Counted from the stretch's first letter, positions 29,306-41,900 are shown. The stretch: 64,000 nucleotides of DNA from Candidatus Thiothrix anitrata (GCF_017901155.1 NZ_CP072800.1:3251283-3315282), one strand, 5' to 3'. Numbers and translations: made by a program. Notes: a model not told the origin generated them from the sequence alone.

Positions 29306-30354
29306 AGCTCAGCCAATATACTCAGGAAAGTTGCCATTTCCTCATCCGTACCGATGGTAATCCGCAAGTATTCGTTAATGCGCGGCTTATTGAAGTAACG
29401 CACCAACACACCGCGCTGCTTCAGTGCCAGATACAAGCTTTCCGCATTACCCACCGGTGGACGCGCAAACACGAAATTCGCCGCTGACGGTAATACGCTG
29501 AAACCCATCTCGGTCAGGCTTTGCACCGTCATCTCACGGGTAGCGATAATTTTCTGGCAAGTATCCTCGAAATACGTCTTATCACGCATCGCCGCCGCCG
29601 CGCCCGCAATCGCCATGCGCCCCAAGGGGTACGAGTTGAAGGAATTTTTCACCCGCTCCAGCGCATTGATCAAATCAGGATGCCCCACCGCAAACCCAAC
29701 CCGCAAACCCGCGAGCGAACGCGATTTGGAGAACGTTTGTACCACCAATAAATTCGGGTACTTGTCGATCAGCGGAATCGCGGTTTGCGCCCCAAAATCA
29801 ACATAGGCTTCATCCACAACCACCACGGATTCCGCGTGAGTTTGCAGCAAGGCTTCAATAGCATCCAACCCCAATGCCATGCTGGTTGGCGCATTCGGAT
29901 TGGGGAAAATAATTCCACCGTTATCCACCGCGTAATCGCCCAGACACACCCGAAAATCCTCACGCAACGGGATTTGTTGCGCATTAATCTGGTAAAGATT
30001 GGCGTAAACGGGGTAAAAACTGTAGCTAATGTCCGGGTATAGCAACGGCGCGTCGTGCTTGAGCAAGCCTTGGAAAACGTGTGCTAACACCTCATCCGAA
30101 CCATTCCCGACGAAAATATTGGCGCGTTGCACGTTGTAATAGTCGGCAATCGCATCCTTCAGCTCGTCCGCATTCGGGTCGGGGTACAACCGCAACCGCT
30201 CATCCGCCGCAGCGTGGATTGCCGCGAGTGCATTCGGTGAGGGCGGGTACGGGCACTCGTTGGTATTCAGCTTGATGTAACGCTGGTCTTTCGGCTGTTC
30301 ACCCGGTACATACGGGTCGAGATTGTGTACCAGTTTGCTCCAGTATTGGCTCAT
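29302..30354 (-). CDS. hisC: Histidinol-phosphate aminotransferase
   Basis: A PLP enzyme of histidine synthesis. The 350 residues from [19 protein letters not shown] carry the PLP lysine in [31 protein letters not shown] with the cofactor-binding Asp, and NPNAPTS. The longer frame from 30432 has an unlike N-terminus, so I place the start at 30354. The Shine-Dalgarno is weak. The toxin gene ends 46 bp upstream. Confidence 0.94.
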   Translation of the reverse strand: MSQYWSKLVHNLDPYVPGEQPKDQRYIKLNTNECPYPPSPNALAAIHAAADERLRLYPDPNADELKDAIADYYNVQRANIFVGNGSDEVLAHVFQGLLKHDAPLLYPDISYSFYPVYANLYQINAQQIPLREDFRVCLGDYAVDNGGIIFPNPNAPTSMALGLDAIEALLQTHAESVVVVDEAYVDFGAQTAIPLIDKYPNLLVVQTFSKSRSLAGLRVGFAVGHPDLINALERVKNSFNSYPLGRMAIAGAAAAMRDKTYFEDTCQKIIATREMTVQSLTEMGFSVLPSAANFVFARPPVGNAESLYLALKQRGVLVRYFNKPRINEYLRITIGTDEEMATFLSILAEL

Positions 30355-30400
30355 GCGTGCTTGTCCGGTGGGGAAGATAAACGTGTGATGATAACACTCC

Positions 30401-30913
30401 TCACACTTGGCGCAACCGCTCCATCCCCACAAACAAACGCATCGGATCGTCGGTTAATGGCTCGAAAAAATCAAACCGCTGATAAAAAGCCAACGCTTCC
30501 GTATCCAGCACATCCAGTAGCAGCCCAAAAGCGGGTAAACCTTGTTCCGCCAGCTTGACGCTATGGCGCAAGGCACTGATGAGGATTTTCTCACCCAAAC
30601 CTTGACCTTGGTGCTTACGATCAATCGCTAACCGCTCCAATAACACCACCGGAATGGGGTAAGTGGGTAACGACTGCGTAGTCGGCAAACTGGCTTTATG
30701 CAACGTCGCTGCTGCCAAGGTATAGTAAGCCGCCACCGGCAACTTTTGTGCCTGCACATCTTCTAGCAATACCCAAGTACTGCTTAACCCAAGATCGGCA
30801 TGTTTGGCGGCAAAACGGCTCAGAAACTGATTCATTGAGGGCTTGCCACAATCCAATGCTTTGGTATCGTGCCTGCTCTTATCCAACCGCTCCAGCGTTT
30901 GTAAAAATGCCAC
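30401..30913 (-). CDS. GNAT-family acetyltransferase toxin
   Basis: A 170-residue GNAT enzyme of the type paired with DUF1778 antitoxins (TacT/AtaT-like), which acetylate the amino group of charged tRNAs and block translation. Family features are the N-terminal [14 protein letters not shown] segment, the acetyl-CoA loop [13 protein letters not shown] (about 100-112) and a late Tyr in [10 protein letters not shown]. It starts two bases after the antitoxin stop. The tRNA target cannot be predicted. Confidence 0.9.
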   Translation of the reverse strand: MAFLQTLERLDKSRHDTKALDCGKPSMNQFLSRFAAKHADLGLSSTWVLLEDVQAQKLPVAAYYTLAAATLHKASLPTTQSLPTYPIPVVLLERLAIDRKHQGQGLGEKILISALRHSVKLAEQGLPAFGLLLDVLDTEALAFYQRFDFFEPLTDDPMRLFVGMERLRQV

Positions 30914-30915
30914 GC

Positions 30916-31185
30916 TTAAAAACCTTCGGTATCAAGGCGTTTAGCAGCATCCAAAATGCGACGGCTAGGTGGGTTGGTTTGCTTACACAACAACGTGAAA
31001 CGCTCAAATTGCGCATTACTTAGCATGACTTCGGTTTCGCCACGCAATACTTTGGGAGCATCCTGCTGAATCAAACGCACAAGATATTCGGTTACGGTGC
31101 AACCCAGTGCGCTGGCGGCACGCTCGGCTAATTGTTTGACTTGCTCATTCACGCGCATGTCGATGCGAGTTGCTACTGCTGTCAT
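30916..31185 (-). CDS. DUF1778 antitoxin, ribbon-helix-helix
   Basis: An 89-residue antitoxin. The N-terminal half (ATRIDMRVNEQVKQLAERAASALGCTVTEYLV) fits a ribbon-helix-helix DNA-binding domain of DUF1778, and the C-terminal half would wrap the GNAT toxin. I place the start at 31185; a longer frame from 31203 reads into the operator. It is immediately followed by the toxin. An inverted repeat overlapping the -10 region fits autorepression. Confidence 0.9.
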   Translation of the reverse strand: MTAVATRIDMRVNEQVKQLAERAASALGCTVTEYLVRLIQQDAPKVLRGETEVMLSNAQFERFTLLCKQTNPPSRRILDAAKRLDTEGF

Positions 31186-31203
31186 TTGAACACACTCTAT
31201 CAA

Positions 31204-31252
31204 GCTAAACTGGATGATTTACTAGTTTAGCGTACATAAATATTCCGTACAA
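31204..31252 (-). promoter_or_regulatory. Toxin-antitoxin promoter with overlapping operator
   Basis: On the minus strand -35 TTGTAC (31252-31247), 17-bp spacer, -10 TAAACT (31229-31224). The -10 lies in one arm of an exact 8-bp inverted repeat GCTAAACT/AGTTTAGC (31204-31211 and 31224-31231). It begins directly after the proA stop and ends 19 bp before the antitoxin start. This is the expected layout for RHH autoregulation. Confidence 0.65.
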
Positions 31253-31254
31253 TA

Positions 31255-32550
31255 TTATTGGCGAATATGCCCGTCACCCAATACCACAAACTTCTGCGAG
31301 GTCAGCCCTTCCAAACCCACGGGGCCACGGGCGTGGATCTTGTCGGTGCTAATCCCGATTTCCGCGCCGAAACCGTATTCAAACCCGTCGGCAAAGCGCG
31401 TAGAAGCATTCACCATCACCGAGCTGGAATCAACTTGGCGTAAAAACGCACGCGCACGGGTATAGTTTTCGGTAATAATCGCATCCGTGTGGTGTGAGCC
31501 ATAGTCGTTAATGTGCGTAATCGCTGCCGCCATGTCCGGCACAACACGAATCGCCAGAATCGGCGCGAGGTATTCGGTTGACCAATCTTCTGCGGTAGCA
31601 GGAATCGCCTGCGGTAATAACGCGCAAGTACGCTCGCAACCGCGCAACTCAACACCTTTCAGCGCGTATTCTGCTGCGAGGGCTGGCAAAATATCAGCCG
31701 CAATCGCCTCTGCCACCAACAAGGTTTCCATCGCATTGCACACGCCGTAACGGTGCGTTTTCGCATTGACCGCCACCGCAATCGCTTTCGCAGCATCAGC
31801 CTGATCGTCGATGTAGACGTGACAAATACCATCCAAGTGTTTGATTACTGGAATGCGCGACTCTGCGCTCACGCGCTCGATCAAACCTTTGCCACCACGC
31901 GGCACGATTACATCGACGTATTGCGCCATACGTAACAGTTCACCGACGGCGGCGCGATCCACGGTTTCCACCACTTGCACACTCGCGCTGGGCAAACCCG
32001 CAGCCAGCAACCCGTCACGCACACACGCCGCAATCGCCTGATTGGAATGAATCGCTTCGGAACCACCACGCAAAATCGTCGCATTACCCGATTTCAAACA
32101 CAGTGCGGCGGCATCCACGGTCACATTGGGACGCGACTCGTAAATAATCCCGACCACACCTAACGGCACACGCATTTTCCCGACCTGAATACCTGATGGG
32201 CGGTAATTCATGTCGGTAATCGTCCCAATCGGATCAGGCAGCGTTGCCACTTGGCGCACGCCCTCTGCCATCCCCGCGATGGTTTTATCGCTTAAGGTCA
32301 AGCGATCCAGCATTGCAGCATCCAAACCCTTGGCGCGTCCGGCAGCTAAATCCTTGGCATTTTCACTTTTCAACCAATCAGCACGCGCTAATAACGTCTC
32401 GGCGATACTTAACAATGCTTGGTTTTTTACGGATGTATCGGTATTGGCAAGGATTTTTGAAGCCTGTTTTGCTTGCTGACCAATACCTTGCATGTAAGCG
32501 AAAATGTCCAAACCGGATTCCTCGTGCGTTATTGAAGATAATGATGGCAT
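31255..32550 (-). CDS. proA: Gamma-glutamyl phosphate reductase
   Basis: ProA makes glutamate-5-semialdehyde for proline synthesis. The 431 residues of the aldehyde-dehydrogenase fold include [36 protein letters not shown] and the catalytic Cys in [12 protein letters not shown]. The start at 32550 lacks a clear ribosome-binding site; a later ATG (MQGIGQQAK, 32493) is an alternative. It is divergent from the DUF1820 gene. Confidence 0.94.
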   Translation of the reverse strand: MPSLSSITHEESGLDIFAYMQGIGQQAKQASKILANTDTSVKNQALLSIAETLLARADWLKSENAKDLAAGRAKGLDAAMLDRLTLSDKTIAGMAEGVRQVATLPDPIGTITDMNYRPSGIQVGKMRVPLGVVGIIYESRPNVTVDAAALCLKSGNATILRGGSEAIHSNQAIAACVRDGLLAAGLPSASVQVVETVDRAAVGELLRMAQYVDVIVPRGGKGLIERVSAESRIPVIKHLDGICHVYIDDQADAAKAIAVAVNAKTHRYGVCNAMETLLVAEAIAADILPALAAEYALKGVELRGCERTCALLPQAIPATAEDWSTEYLAPILAIRVVPDMAAAITHINDYGSHHTDAIITENYTRARAFLRQVDSSSVMVNASTRFADGFEYGFGAEIGISTDKIHARGPVGLEGLTSQKFVVLGDGHIRQ

Positions 32551-32622
32551 AATACCACGGGCAGTGACTTATGCTGGGTTTTCTGCTACAACACCACCAT
32601 TTTTCTTTGAGGCCAGAGTACC

Positions 32623-32964
32623 TTGAGCGAACGCAGCGACCGCATTTACCGCATATCTTTCGTCAATCAAGACAAGATTTATGAAATTTTCGCCAAACAG
32701 GTTTACGAATCTGATCTGTACGGTTTTGTGGTAGTTGAAGAAATTGTGTTTGGTACGCAAAGCAGTGTGGTCATCGATCCCGGTGAAGAACGCCTCAAAA
32801 CTGAATTCGAGGCAGTGAAACGCAGCTTTATCCCGATTCACTCCGTGATTCGGATTGATGAAGTGGAAAAAACCGGCATTAGCAAAGTGCACGCACTGGA
32901 TGGCAACCCCACTAACAACGTTAGCCACTTCCCCCGCCCTAGCGGCAGTAAGAAACACGACTAA
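32623..32964 (+). CDS. DUF1820 family protein
   Basis: A 113-residue cytoplasmic protein of DUF1820 (IYRISFVNQDKIYEIFAKQVY, then VVEEIVFGTQSSVVIDPGEE). The function is unknown. The start is TTG, with GAGG about 12 bases upstream. Its stop codon lies in an 11-base tandem repeat. Probably monocistronic. Confidence 0.85.
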   Translation: MSERSDRIYRISFVNQDKIYEIFAKQVYESDLYGFVVVEEIVFGTQSSVVIDPGEERLKTEFEAVKRSFIPIHSVIRIDEVEKTGISKVHALDGNPTNNVSHFPRPSGSKKHD

Positions 32965-32993
32965 ACACGACTAAACACGACTAAATCCGACAA
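32954..32993 (+). repeat. Short tandem repeat at the DUF1820 3' end
   Basis: The 11-base unit ACACGACTAAA occurs three times in a row, with a fourth degenerate copy (TCCGAC). The first copy holds the last codons and the TAA stop of the DUF1820 gene; further copies repeat the stop in frame shifts. It is probably a replication-slippage product. Confidence 0.7.
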
Positions 32994-33244
32994 AATGCTC
33001 GGAAAACGGGCATTTATCTACACAGCTTCCTCCTGCCTTTGACGCATTAAACCTGCGTCCTCTTCCCATCCGCAACATTCACCTCAACGCCGTCAGGCTC
33101 AGTCGGTGCTTCTGACGCGTCCATCATTTGCTGACTCAATATCAACATGTCGACAATTTTTGTTTTAAAACGCGTATTAAGTGGTGATTTTTGCGCTTAT
33201 TAGATAACATTGTCTTACAATATTGCTGCTAGGAATACTTATAG
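32994..33244. other. Intergenic region before icd
   Basis: About 250 bp without a recognised gene. The minus strand holds a 33-codon frame (33148 to 33047) with coding-like composition but no Shine-Dalgarno and no recognised family. A weak promoter may serve icd: TTGCGC (33191-33196) and TACAAT (33216-33221), 19 bp apart. An AGGAA site precedes the icd ATG. Confidence 0.35.
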
Positions 33245-35515
33245 ATGAATAATGAAACACCAAAGGTCATTTACACACTGACCGACGAAGCGCCACTACT
33301 GGCGACTTGTTCTTTGCTACCGATCATCCGTACTTTTGCCTCCGGTGCTGGCATTAGAATTATCAAAAACGATTTGTCCCTACCTGCTCGTACTCTTTCT
33401 GAGTTTGCTGACTACCTGAGTTCAGAGCAGCGGATCTCTGACGATTTGGCGATACTGGCTGAGATGACACAGCAGCCGGATAGCAACATTATTAAGCTCC
33501 CCAATATCAGTGCCTCCGTGCCGCAATTGATTGCCACGGTCAAAGAACTGCAAGCCGCAGGCTACCCACTGCCAGATTACCCCGAAGACCCGCAAACCGA
33601 AGCCGAAAAGACCATTTTGCGCCGTTATTCCAAAGTGCTGGGCAGTGCGGTCAACCCGGTGCTGCGTGAAGGCAACTCGGATCGGCGTGTCCCGGCGGCG
33701 GTCAAGCGTTATGCGCAAACCTTTCCCCATGAAATGAAAGCGTGGAGCCAAGCGTCACGCACCCACGTTTCGCACATGCACGGCGGCGATTTCTATAGCA
33801 GCGAAAAATGCCTGACGCTGGATCGCGCCTGCGATGTCCGCATGGAGCTGGTCACTAAAAGCGGCGCAACTATCGTGCTCAAGCCCAAGGTTTCCCTGCT
33901 GGAAGGCGAAATCATCGACAGTATGTTCATGAGCAAAAAGGCACTGTGCGAGTTCTACGAAAAGCAGATTGATGATGCGCAGCAAACCGGCGTGATGTTC
34001 TCGCTGCACGTCAAAGCCACCATGATGAAAGTCTCGCACCCGATTGTGTTCGGTCACTGCGTCAAGATTTTCTACAAAGAGCTGTTCGACAAGCACGGTG
34101 AATTGCTCAAAGAGATCGGTGTCAACCCGAACAACGGCATGAGCAGTGTGTATGAAAAGATTGCCACCTTGCCCACATCATTGCGCGAAGAAATCGAGCG
34201 CGATATTCATGCCTGTTACGAACACCGCCCGGAATTGGCAATGGTGGATTCCGCCAAAGGCATTTCCAACCTGCATTCCCCGAACCATGTGATTGTGGAT
34301 GCTTCGATGCCCGCCATGATTCGCAATGGCGGCAAAATGTATGGCCCGGATGGTCGTTTGAAAGACACCAAGGCGGTGATGCCGGAAAGTACCTTTGCCC
34401 GCATTTATCAGGAAATCATCAACTTCTGCAAAACCCACGGTTCCTTCGACCCCCGCACGCTGGGTACTGTACCGAACGTCGGTCTGATGGCGCAAAAAGC
34501 CGAAGAATACGGTTCGCATGACAAGACCTTTGAAATTCCCGAAGACGGCGTGGCGCGTATTGTCGACGATCAGGGCAATGTCCTGATTGAGCAAAATGTG
34601 GAAGCTGGCGACATTTGGCGTATGTGCCAGACCAAAGATTTGCCGATACGTGACTGGGTGGGGCTGGCAGTCAGACGGGCGCGTGAATCGCAATTGCCTG
34701 CGGTATTCTGGCTGGATGATTACCGCCCACACGAAGCCGAGCTGATCAAAAAGGTGAAAACCTACCTGAACGATTACGACCTGACGGATGTTGATATTTG
34801 CATTATGTCGCCACTGCGCGGGATGCGTTTCACCTTGGAGCGCATTATCCGTGGCAAGAGCACGATTTCTGTTACCGGCAATATTTTACGCGACTACCTG
34901 ACTGACCTGTTCCCGATTATGGAAGTGGGCACGAGTGCCAAAATGCTGTCGGTTGTGCCATTGATGAAAGGCGGCGGTTTGTATGAAACCGGTGCGGGTG
35001 GTACTGCGCCGATACTGGTCAAGCAATTGCTGGAAGAGAACCACCTGAGCTGGGATTCCCTCGGTGAGTTTTTGGCACTGACGGTTTCCTTTGAACAGGT
35101 CGCCAGACAATATGGCAGCAATAAAGCCAAGGTGCTGTCTGAAACCTTGGACGAAGCCATCGGCAATGTGCTGTTGAGTGACAAGTCACCGAAACCGCGC
35201 ACGGGTGAGCTGGATACACGCGGCAATCACTTCTATCTGGCGATGTATTGGGCGCAAGCGCTTGCCAAGCAAACCGAAGAGCCAGAAATGGCGGAACATT
35301 TCAGCAAACTGGCAGCCGTGCTGACGGAAAACGAAGCACAAATCCTTGCCGAGCTGAAAAGCGTTCAAGGGCAGCCGGTGGATATTGGCGGCTATTTCTA
35401 CGCTGATTCTGCCATGACCAAGGCGGCAATGCGTCCGAGCAGCCTCTTCAGCAATGCCATTATGGCGGCACGGATGTCGGGCTTTACGGCTGCGGAACTG
35501 GATGCTTGTCATTAA
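33245..35515 (+). CDS. icd: NADP-dependent isocitrate dehydrogenase, monomeric type
   Basis: It oxidises isocitrate to 2-oxoglutarate in the TCA cycle. At 756 residues it is the monomeric ~80-kDa class (Azotobacter/Corynebacterium type, IDH-II), not the dimeric ~420-residue type. Family segments include [51 protein letters not shown], and [23 protein letters not shown] with ETGAGGTAP. It stands alone. Confidence 0.96.
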   Translation: MNNETPKVIYTLTDEAPLLATCSLLPIIRTFASGAGIRIIKNDLSLPARTLSEFADYLSSEQRISDDLAILAEMTQQPDSNIIKLPNISASVPQLIATVKELQAAGYPLPDYPEDPQTEAEKTILRRYSKVLGSAVNPVLREGNSDRRVPAAVKRYAQTFPHEMKAWSQASRTHVSHMHGGDFYSSEKCLTLDRACDVRMELVTKSGATIVLKPKVSLLEGEIIDSMFMSKKALCEFYEKQIDDAQQTGVMFSLHVKATMMKVSHPIVFGHCVKIFYKELFDKHGELLKEIGVNPNNGMSSVYEKIATLPTSLREEIERDIHACYEHRPELAMVDSAKGISNLHSPNHVIVDASMPAMIRNGGKMYGPDGRLKDTKAVMPESTFARIYQEIINFCKTHGSFDPRTLGTVPNVGLMAQKAEEYGSHDKTFEIPEDGVARIVDDQGNVLIEQNVEAGDIWRMCQTKDLPIRDWVGLAVRRARESQLPAVFWLDDYRPHEAELIKKVKTYLNDYDLTDVDICIMSPLRGMRFTLERIIRGKSTISVTGNILRDYLTDLFPIMEVGTSAKMLSVVPLMKGGGLYETGAGGTAPILVKQLLEENHLSWDSLGEFLALTVSFEQVARQYGSNKAKVLSETLDEAIGNVLLSDKSPKPRTGELDTRGNHFYLAMYWAQALAKQTEEPEMAEHFSKLAAVLTENEAQILAELKSVQGQPVDIGGYFYADSAMTKAAMRPSSLFSNAIMAARMSGFTAAELDACH

Positions 35516-35628
35516 CTAAAACTGCGGCGGACGGTTTTTCGACAGCCTTATTTAAGATAATGTGGTTTACAGAAAAACTGCTATTATACCCCGCATGAAA
35601 GTTGTAGTGTCCGAATGGATTTAAACGC

Positions 35629-36849
35629 ATGGGACAGAAATTAGCGCGTCTCGTGCCGACCGTTATATTGCTGGCAGCGGTACTATTTGGTTATACCGCT
35701 GTTTCAGACCGTGCGTTTGATTCATGGAAAAGTGAGTTTAAAACCTTGGCAATCGGGCAAGGTATTCGTGTGGATGTTGCCAATGCTGCTTTTCGCAGTT
35801 TGCTACCAGACCATAAAGTGCTGGCACTGGATGCCAAACAACCTGAATTCACTAAAACCGTTTGGGAATATTTAGCATCCGCCACTACTGCAAGCCGGGT
35901 AACCGCCGGACAAGCGCGGTTGCGAACTTACGCCCCACTATTAAATCAACTACACGCACAATACGGCGTACCACCCGAATACTTATTAGCCATTTGGGGG
36001 CTAGAAAGTAATTTCGGCAGTTATACCGGTCGCCATAACACCATCCGCTCTTTAGCCACCCTCGCCTACGCAGGCAATCCCGATCGCCGTGAATTTTGGC
36101 AGCACCAATTACTTGCAGCACTGCGTATTGTGCAAAACGGCGATATGCCATTGAGTGCTATGCGCGGTTCATGGGCTGGCGCATTGGGGCACACTCAATT
36201 TATCCCCACCACGTTTGAGAGCTATGCAGTCGATTTTGACGGTGATGGCAAACGTGATTTAGTCAACAGTATTCCCGACGCACTGGCTTCTACCGCCAAT
36301 TACCTCGCGCAATCAGGCTGGCAACGTGACAAACCGTGGGGCATTGAGGTGCGCTTGCCTGAGCATTTCGACTGGAGCAAATCCGATCCGAATTTTTGGC
36401 AACCCAGCCATGTATGGGCAAACGAAAGCAACATAACACTTGCAGATGGCTCACTCATCAGCAACGACGATAATGCGTTTGTGTTCTTACCTGCCGGGCA
36501 TCGTGGCCCTGCATTTTTGGCATTTCGTAATTTCAACGTCATTTTGAAATACAATAACGCCCACAACTACGCCCTAGCCGTCGGGCACCTCGGTGATTTA
36601 ATTCAGGGCAAACCAGCATTAACCGGCACTTGGCCTGCACACGAACAACCACTCAGCCATGCGCAAAAAGCTGAATTGCAGGAGCTGTTAAATGCGCTCG
36701 GTTACAGCACTGACGGCGTAGACGGCAAAATAGGCCCCAACACCCGCGCTGCCTTACGCCGTTGGCAATTCGACTCCGGGTTACCTGCCGATGGTCATGC
36801 AACACTGGAACAACTCACGCTGCTACGCACCCTCATTGTACCTGACTGA
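35629..36849 (+). CDS. Lytic murein transglycosylase with peptidoglycan-binding domain
   Basis: A 406-residue MltB-family enzyme. It has an N-terminal membrane/signal segment (LVPTVILLAAVLFGYTAV), a catalytic domain with Glu in LAIWGLESNFGSYTG, AGALGHTQFIPTTFESYAVDFDGDGKRD, and a C-terminal PG_binding_1 domain (LQELLNALGYSTDGVDGKIGPNTRAALRRWQ). No lipobox is visible, so it is probably periplasmic or anchored, in contrast to the lipoprotein MltB at 14-15 kb. Confidence 0.93.
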   Translation: MGQKLARLVPTVILLAAVLFGYTAVSDRAFDSWKSEFKTLAIGQGIRVDVANAAFRSLLPDHKVLALDAKQPEFTKTVWEYLASATTASRVTAGQARLRTYAPLLNQLHAQYGVPPEYLLAIWGLESNFGSYTGRHNTIRSLATLAYAGNPDRREFWQHQLLAALRIVQNGDMPLSAMRGSWAGALGHTQFIPTTFESYAVDFDGDGKRDLVNSIPDALASTANYLAQSGWQRDKPWGIEVRLPEHFDWSKSDPNFWQPSHVWANESNITLADGSLISNDDNAFVFLPAGHRGPAFLAFRNFNVILKYNNAHNYALAVGHLGDLIQGKPALTGTWPAHEQPLSHAQKAELQELLNALGYSTDGVDGKIGPNTRAALRRWQFDSGLPADGHATLEQLTLLRTLIVPD

Positions 36850-36949
36850 CAACCAATTTCAGCACTGTTGTTCACATCCCAAAACTGGACATCCGTTGTT
36901 CTTAATAGTTTAATGCCCCCATTGGAATAACACACAAGAAGCCAGAGCC

Positions 36950-38617
36950 ATGAGCGAGACTGTCAGACCCCTCAATTTCATTGAACGCATCATCGAAGAA
37001 GACCTTAACAGCGGCAAAGTCACCGCCATTCGTACCCGTTTTCCGCCCGAACCCAACGGTTATTTGCACTTGGGTCATGCCAAATCCATTTGGCTGAATT
37101 TTGGGTTGGCGCAACGCTACGGCGGCAAATGCAACCTGCGGATGGACGACACCAACCCTGCCAAGGAAGAGGAAGAGTACGTCGAATCCATTCAGCACGA
37201 TGTGCAGTGGCTCGGTTATCAGTGGGATGGCGAGGTGCATTACGCTTCGGATTACTTCGACCAATTACACGCTTGGGCGGTGTATTTAATTGAGCAAGGC
37301 AAAGCCTTTGTGTGCGATTTAAACGCCGAACAAATGCGCGAATACCGTGGCACACTGACCGAACCCGGTAAGGAAAGCCCGTTCCGCACCCGCTCTGTTG
37401 AAGACAATCTCGCGCTGTTTGAGAAAATGCGGGTGGGCGAATTTGAGGAAGGCGCGTGCTGTTTGCGTGCCAAAATCGACATGGCTTCCGCCAATATCAA
37501 TTTGCGTGACCCGGTGTTGTACCGCATCAAAAAAGCCAGCCATCACCAAACTGGCGATAAATGGTGCATTTACCCGTCTTACGATTACGCCCACGGGCAA
37601 AGTGACGCGATTGAGGGCATTACCCATTCGATTTGCACCCTCGAATTTGAATCGCACCGCCCGTTGTATGACTGGTGCATCCAAAATTTACCCGTGCCTG
37701 CGGAACCGCATCAATACGAATTTTCGCGCCTCAACGTCAATTACACCGTCACCAGCAAGCGCAAACTCAAGCAATTGGTGGATGAAAACCACGTCGCTGG
37801 CTGGGATGACCCGCGTATGCCCACCATCGCGGGGATGCGCCGACGCGGTTATACCCCCAAAGCGTTGCGTGATTTTTGCGAAATGGCAGGTGTCACCAAA
37901 GTCGAAGGCGTAGTCGACATCAGCATGTTGGAACACGCGATTCGCAACGATTTAAACGACAATTCACCGCGTGCCATGTGTGTATTACACCCGCTCAAAG
38001 TGATCCTGACCAATTACCCGGAAGGTCAGACCGAAACCATTACCGCGCCCGTGCATCCGCAACGTGAAGACATGGGAACGCGGGCGTTGCCGTTCGGACG
38101 TGAAATTTTCATCGACCAAGACGACTTCCGCGAAGAAGCTAACAAGCAGTACAAACGCTTGGTAAAAGGCAAGCGCGTGCGTCTGCGTAACGCTTACGTG
38201 ATTGAAGCCGATGAAGCGGTAAAAGATGCGGCAGGTAATATTATTGCAGTCCACGCCCGCATGATTGAAGACACCTTGGGCAAAGATCCAGCCGATGGCG
38301 TGAAAGCCAAAGGGGTCATCCACTGGGTAGCCGCGCACGACAATCTGGATTGCGAAGTGCGTTTATACGACCGCCTGTTTACCGATGTAGCCCCGGATGC
38401 GGGTGGTAAAAACTACCTCGATTACCTGAACCCCAACAGCTTGGTGATCCTCAGTGGGTGCAAAGCCGAAAAAAGTCTGGCAACCGCTGGCTTAGAAGAC
38501 CGCTTCCAGTTTGAGCGCGAAGGCTACTTTACCCTTGATAACAAACACACGAACGCCGACAGCGCAGTATTTAACCGCATCATCGGCTTGAAGGATACTT
38601 GGGAAAAGGTAGCGTAA
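36950..38617 (+). CDS. glnS: Glutaminyl-tRNA synthetase
   Basis: A class I synthetase that charges tRNA-Gln. The 555 residues have the HIGH-type motif [15 protein letters not shown] and a KMSKS-type VTSKRKL (E. coli has VMSKRKL), plus the C-terminal anticodon-binding barrels. Its presence together with gltX points to direct glutaminylation. It is followed by a convergent small zinc-ribbon gene. Confidence 0.97.
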   Translation: MSETVRPLNFIERIIEEDLNSGKVTAIRTRFPPEPNGYLHLGHAKSIWLNFGLAQRYGGKCNLRMDDTNPAKEEEEYVESIQHDVQWLGYQWDGEVHYASDYFDQLHAWAVYLIEQGKAFVCDLNAEQMREYRGTLTEPGKESPFRTRSVEDNLALFEKMRVGEFEEGACCLRAKIDMASANINLRDPVLYRIKKASHHQTGDKWCIYPSYDYAHGQSDAIEGITHSICTLEFESHRPLYDWCIQNLPVPAEPHQYEFSRLNVNYTVTSKRKLKQLVDENHVAGWDDPRMPTIAGMRRRGYTPKALRDFCEMAGVTKVEGVVDISMLEHAIRNDLNDNSPRAMCVLHPLKVILTNYPEGQTETITAPVHPQREDMGTRALPFGREIFIDQDDFREEANKQYKRLVKGKRVRLRNAYVIEADEAVKDAAGNIIAVHARMIEDTLGKDPADGVKAKGVIHWVAAHDNLDCEVRLYDRLFTDVAPDAGGKNYLDYLNPNSLVILSGCKAEKSLATAGLEDRFQFEREGYFTLDNKHTNADSAVFNRIIGLKDTWEKVA

Positions 38618-38627
38618 GCTGCGAGTT

Positions 38628-38831
38628 CTAACCCGTGCTGCGGAACAAGTTTCCGCACGCATGGCAGCGGAATAGCCCGCAATTACGCGCACTGAATAAC
38701 CGCCGCAGCCAAGATTGCTGGGCGACCCGTGCTGTCCCGCCGCATTTCGGACAGGTTGCAACATTGGGTGTACCGTGGCTAGTTTGCGCCGGTCTACCAA
38801 AGTTGCTACTTCTGAACATCCTTGTCATCAT
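38628..38831 (-). CDS. Small zinc-ribbon protein
   Basis: A 67-residue protein with two Cys pairs, CPKCGG and CHACGN, 25 residues apart, forming a likely four-Cys zinc ribbon. The rest is basic with a short Trp/Leu segment (SWLRRLFSARNCG). AAGG lies 7 bases before the ATG. The opposite-strand frame is taken to be its shadow because the Cys spacing is regular. The role is unknown. Confidence 0.6.
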   Translation of the reverse strand: MMTRMFRSSNFGRPAQTSHGTPNVATCPKCGGTARVAQQSWLRRLFSARNCGLFRCHACGNLFRSTG

Positions 38832-38927
38832 TTCGCGCCTTGATCTGTTATTGATGGATATGCGTTAATCTTATAGCACATCTTGTTGCAAGCCGTTCTA
38901 GCATTTACCTGCCCTTTCGGAATTCAT

Positions 38928-39311
38928 ATGCATATTCTTGCTTTACACCATGTCAGCATTATCGTAAGCGACACCGCGACCGCGCTGGGTTTTTACCGCG
39001 ATTTGCTAGGCTTAGATGTAGATGACAGCCGCCCCGACTTGGGTTATCCCGGCGCGTGGCTACACATTAATGCCACGCAACAAATTCACTTACTCGAAGT
39101 CCCCAACCCCGAAAGCGGGTTAATTCGCCCCACGCACGGTGGGCGTGACCGCCATTTGGCGTTGTGGTGTGACGATTTGGATCAGCTTGCCCAGCGTTTG
39201 GAAACAGCCAATATTGCCTATAGCCGCAGCAAATCCGGCCGACAAGCCTTGTTTTGCCGCGACCCGGACGACAATGCGGTGGAAATCATGCAACGCCCTG
39301 CCTCTGCTTGA
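38928..39311 (+). CDS. Glyoxalase/VOC-superfamily protein
   Basis: A 127-residue single-domain VOC protein with the paired beta-alpha-beta3 pattern: LHHVSIIVSDTATALGFYRDLLGL at the start and CRDPDDNAVEIMQ at the end. Candidate metal ligands are His7, the His in HLALWCDD, and the late Glu. The substrate is unknown. The start is at MHILALHH; a longer frame from 38883 begins at a non-ATG codon and adds unlike residues. Confidence 0.85.
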   Translation: MHILALHHVSIIVSDTATALGFYRDLLGLDVDDSRPDLGYPGAWLHINATQQIHLLEVPNPESGLIRPTHGGRDRHLALWCDDLDQLAQRLETANIAYSRSKSGRQALFCRDPDDNAVEIMQRPASA

Positions 39312-39345
39312 ACAAGCCACTGCTAAACTGCCCGATTTGCGGTAA

Positions 39346-40749
<1,404 letters not shown>

Positions 40750-40751
40750 CT

Positions 40752-41900
40752 ATGTTTGGTGACATCTCCATTGAAGTATTTCTGCGTGACTATTGGCAGA
40801 AAAAACCGCTGCTCATCCGTAACGCTTTTCCTGATTTCGAGTCACCGATTACGCCGGACGAACTGGCGGGGTTGGCCTGCGAAACCGATACCGCACGGAT
40901 TGTGATTGAGAAAGGCGGGAAACACGCATGGGAAGTGCGCCACGGAGCGTTTGACGATGCAGATTTCACCAACCTGCCGGAAACGCACTGGACGCTGCTG
41001 GTCAACGATACCGACCAGCATTTGGCGGAGTTGAAAGCGGTTATGGAACCGTTCCGCTTCATTCCCGACTGGCGCATTGATGACCTGATGATTAGCTTCG
41101 CTGTGGAAGGCGGTTCGGTAGGCCCTCACGTTGACGAATACGATGTATTTTTGATTCAGGCGCAAGGGCAACGTCGCTGGCAAATTACCACCCAACCTGC
41201 CAAACCTGATAATTTTTTAGCGGGTCTGGATCTGCGTATTATGCGTGATTTTGAAGCAGAGCAGGAATGGGTCGTCAATCCCGGTGATATGCTGTATTTA
41301 CCCCCCAATGTGCCACATTACGGGGTTGCGTTGAACGAATGCATGACTTATTCCGTGGGTTTTCGTGCGCCTTCGCAAGCTGAAATGCTGGAAAATCTGG
41401 TCGAAAACCTGCTGGAAGACCCGCGTTTAAAACAGCGTTTCAACGATAGCGAACGTGAGTGCCAAGCACACCCCGGTGAGTTGACCGCTAGCGACATGGA
41501 ACGCTTAATTGATTTCGTGATAGACGCACTGCCACAAGACACCCAAGCGTTGCAATTATGGCTGGGTAAATACCTCAGTCAACCCAAGGTGGATAACAAT
41601 GATACCTTGGAACTAAATTGCCTTAGCAAGGCCGAGTTAATCAAATTAATTAACCGCCGCGCCACCTTTGAAAAACTACCAGGCATTCGTTTTTTATACT
41701 TTATTAACGATGACGAAATTTGTTTGTTTGCGAATGGCACATTACACAGAGCGACGACTGAACAATTACAATTTATACAATACTTATGCAATACCACTAT
41801 TTTTAAGCACAATAGCTATAAAACCCATCTACAGGACAAAAACACACTGGAGCTATGGCGTGACTTACTCGAAGCAGGCTTGATAAATATCAAAAATTAG
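40752..41900 (+). CDS. roxA: Ribosomal protein uL16 arginine hydroxylase (RoxA/YcfD type)
   Basis: A JmjC-fold Fe(II)/2-oxoglutarate oxygenase that in E. coli (YcfD) hydroxylates an arginine of L16. The 382 residues match in length. The metal triad is HxD in GPHVDEYDVFLIQAQGQRRW and His in PPNVPHYGVALN. The C-terminal third fits the winged-helix dimerisation region. The purB-roxA pairing is common in gammaproteobacteria. Confidence 0.93.
   Translation: MFGDISIEVFLRDYWQKKPLLIRNAFPDFESPITPDELAGLACETDTARIVIEKGGKHAWEVRHGAFDDADFTNLPETHWTLLVNDTDQHLAELKAVMEPFRFIPDWRIDDLMISFAVEGGSVGPHVDEYDVFLIQAQGQRRWQITTQPAKPDNFLAGLDLRIMRDFEAEQEWVVNPGDMLYLPPNVPHYGVALNECMTYSVGFRAPSQAEMLENLVENLLEDPRLKQRFNDSERECQAHPGELTASDMERLIDFVIDALPQDTQALQLWLGKYLSQPKVDNNDTLELNCLSKAELIKLINRRATFEKLPGIRFLYFINDDEICLFANGTLHRATTEQLQFIQYLCNTTIFKHNSYKTHLQDKNTLELWRDLLEAGLINIKN

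Noticed and set aside
38635-38868. Plus-strand 77-codon frame opposite the zinc ribbon
   Set aside because: The minus-strand frame has two regular CxxC pairs and a Shine-Dalgarno; the plus frame has neither.
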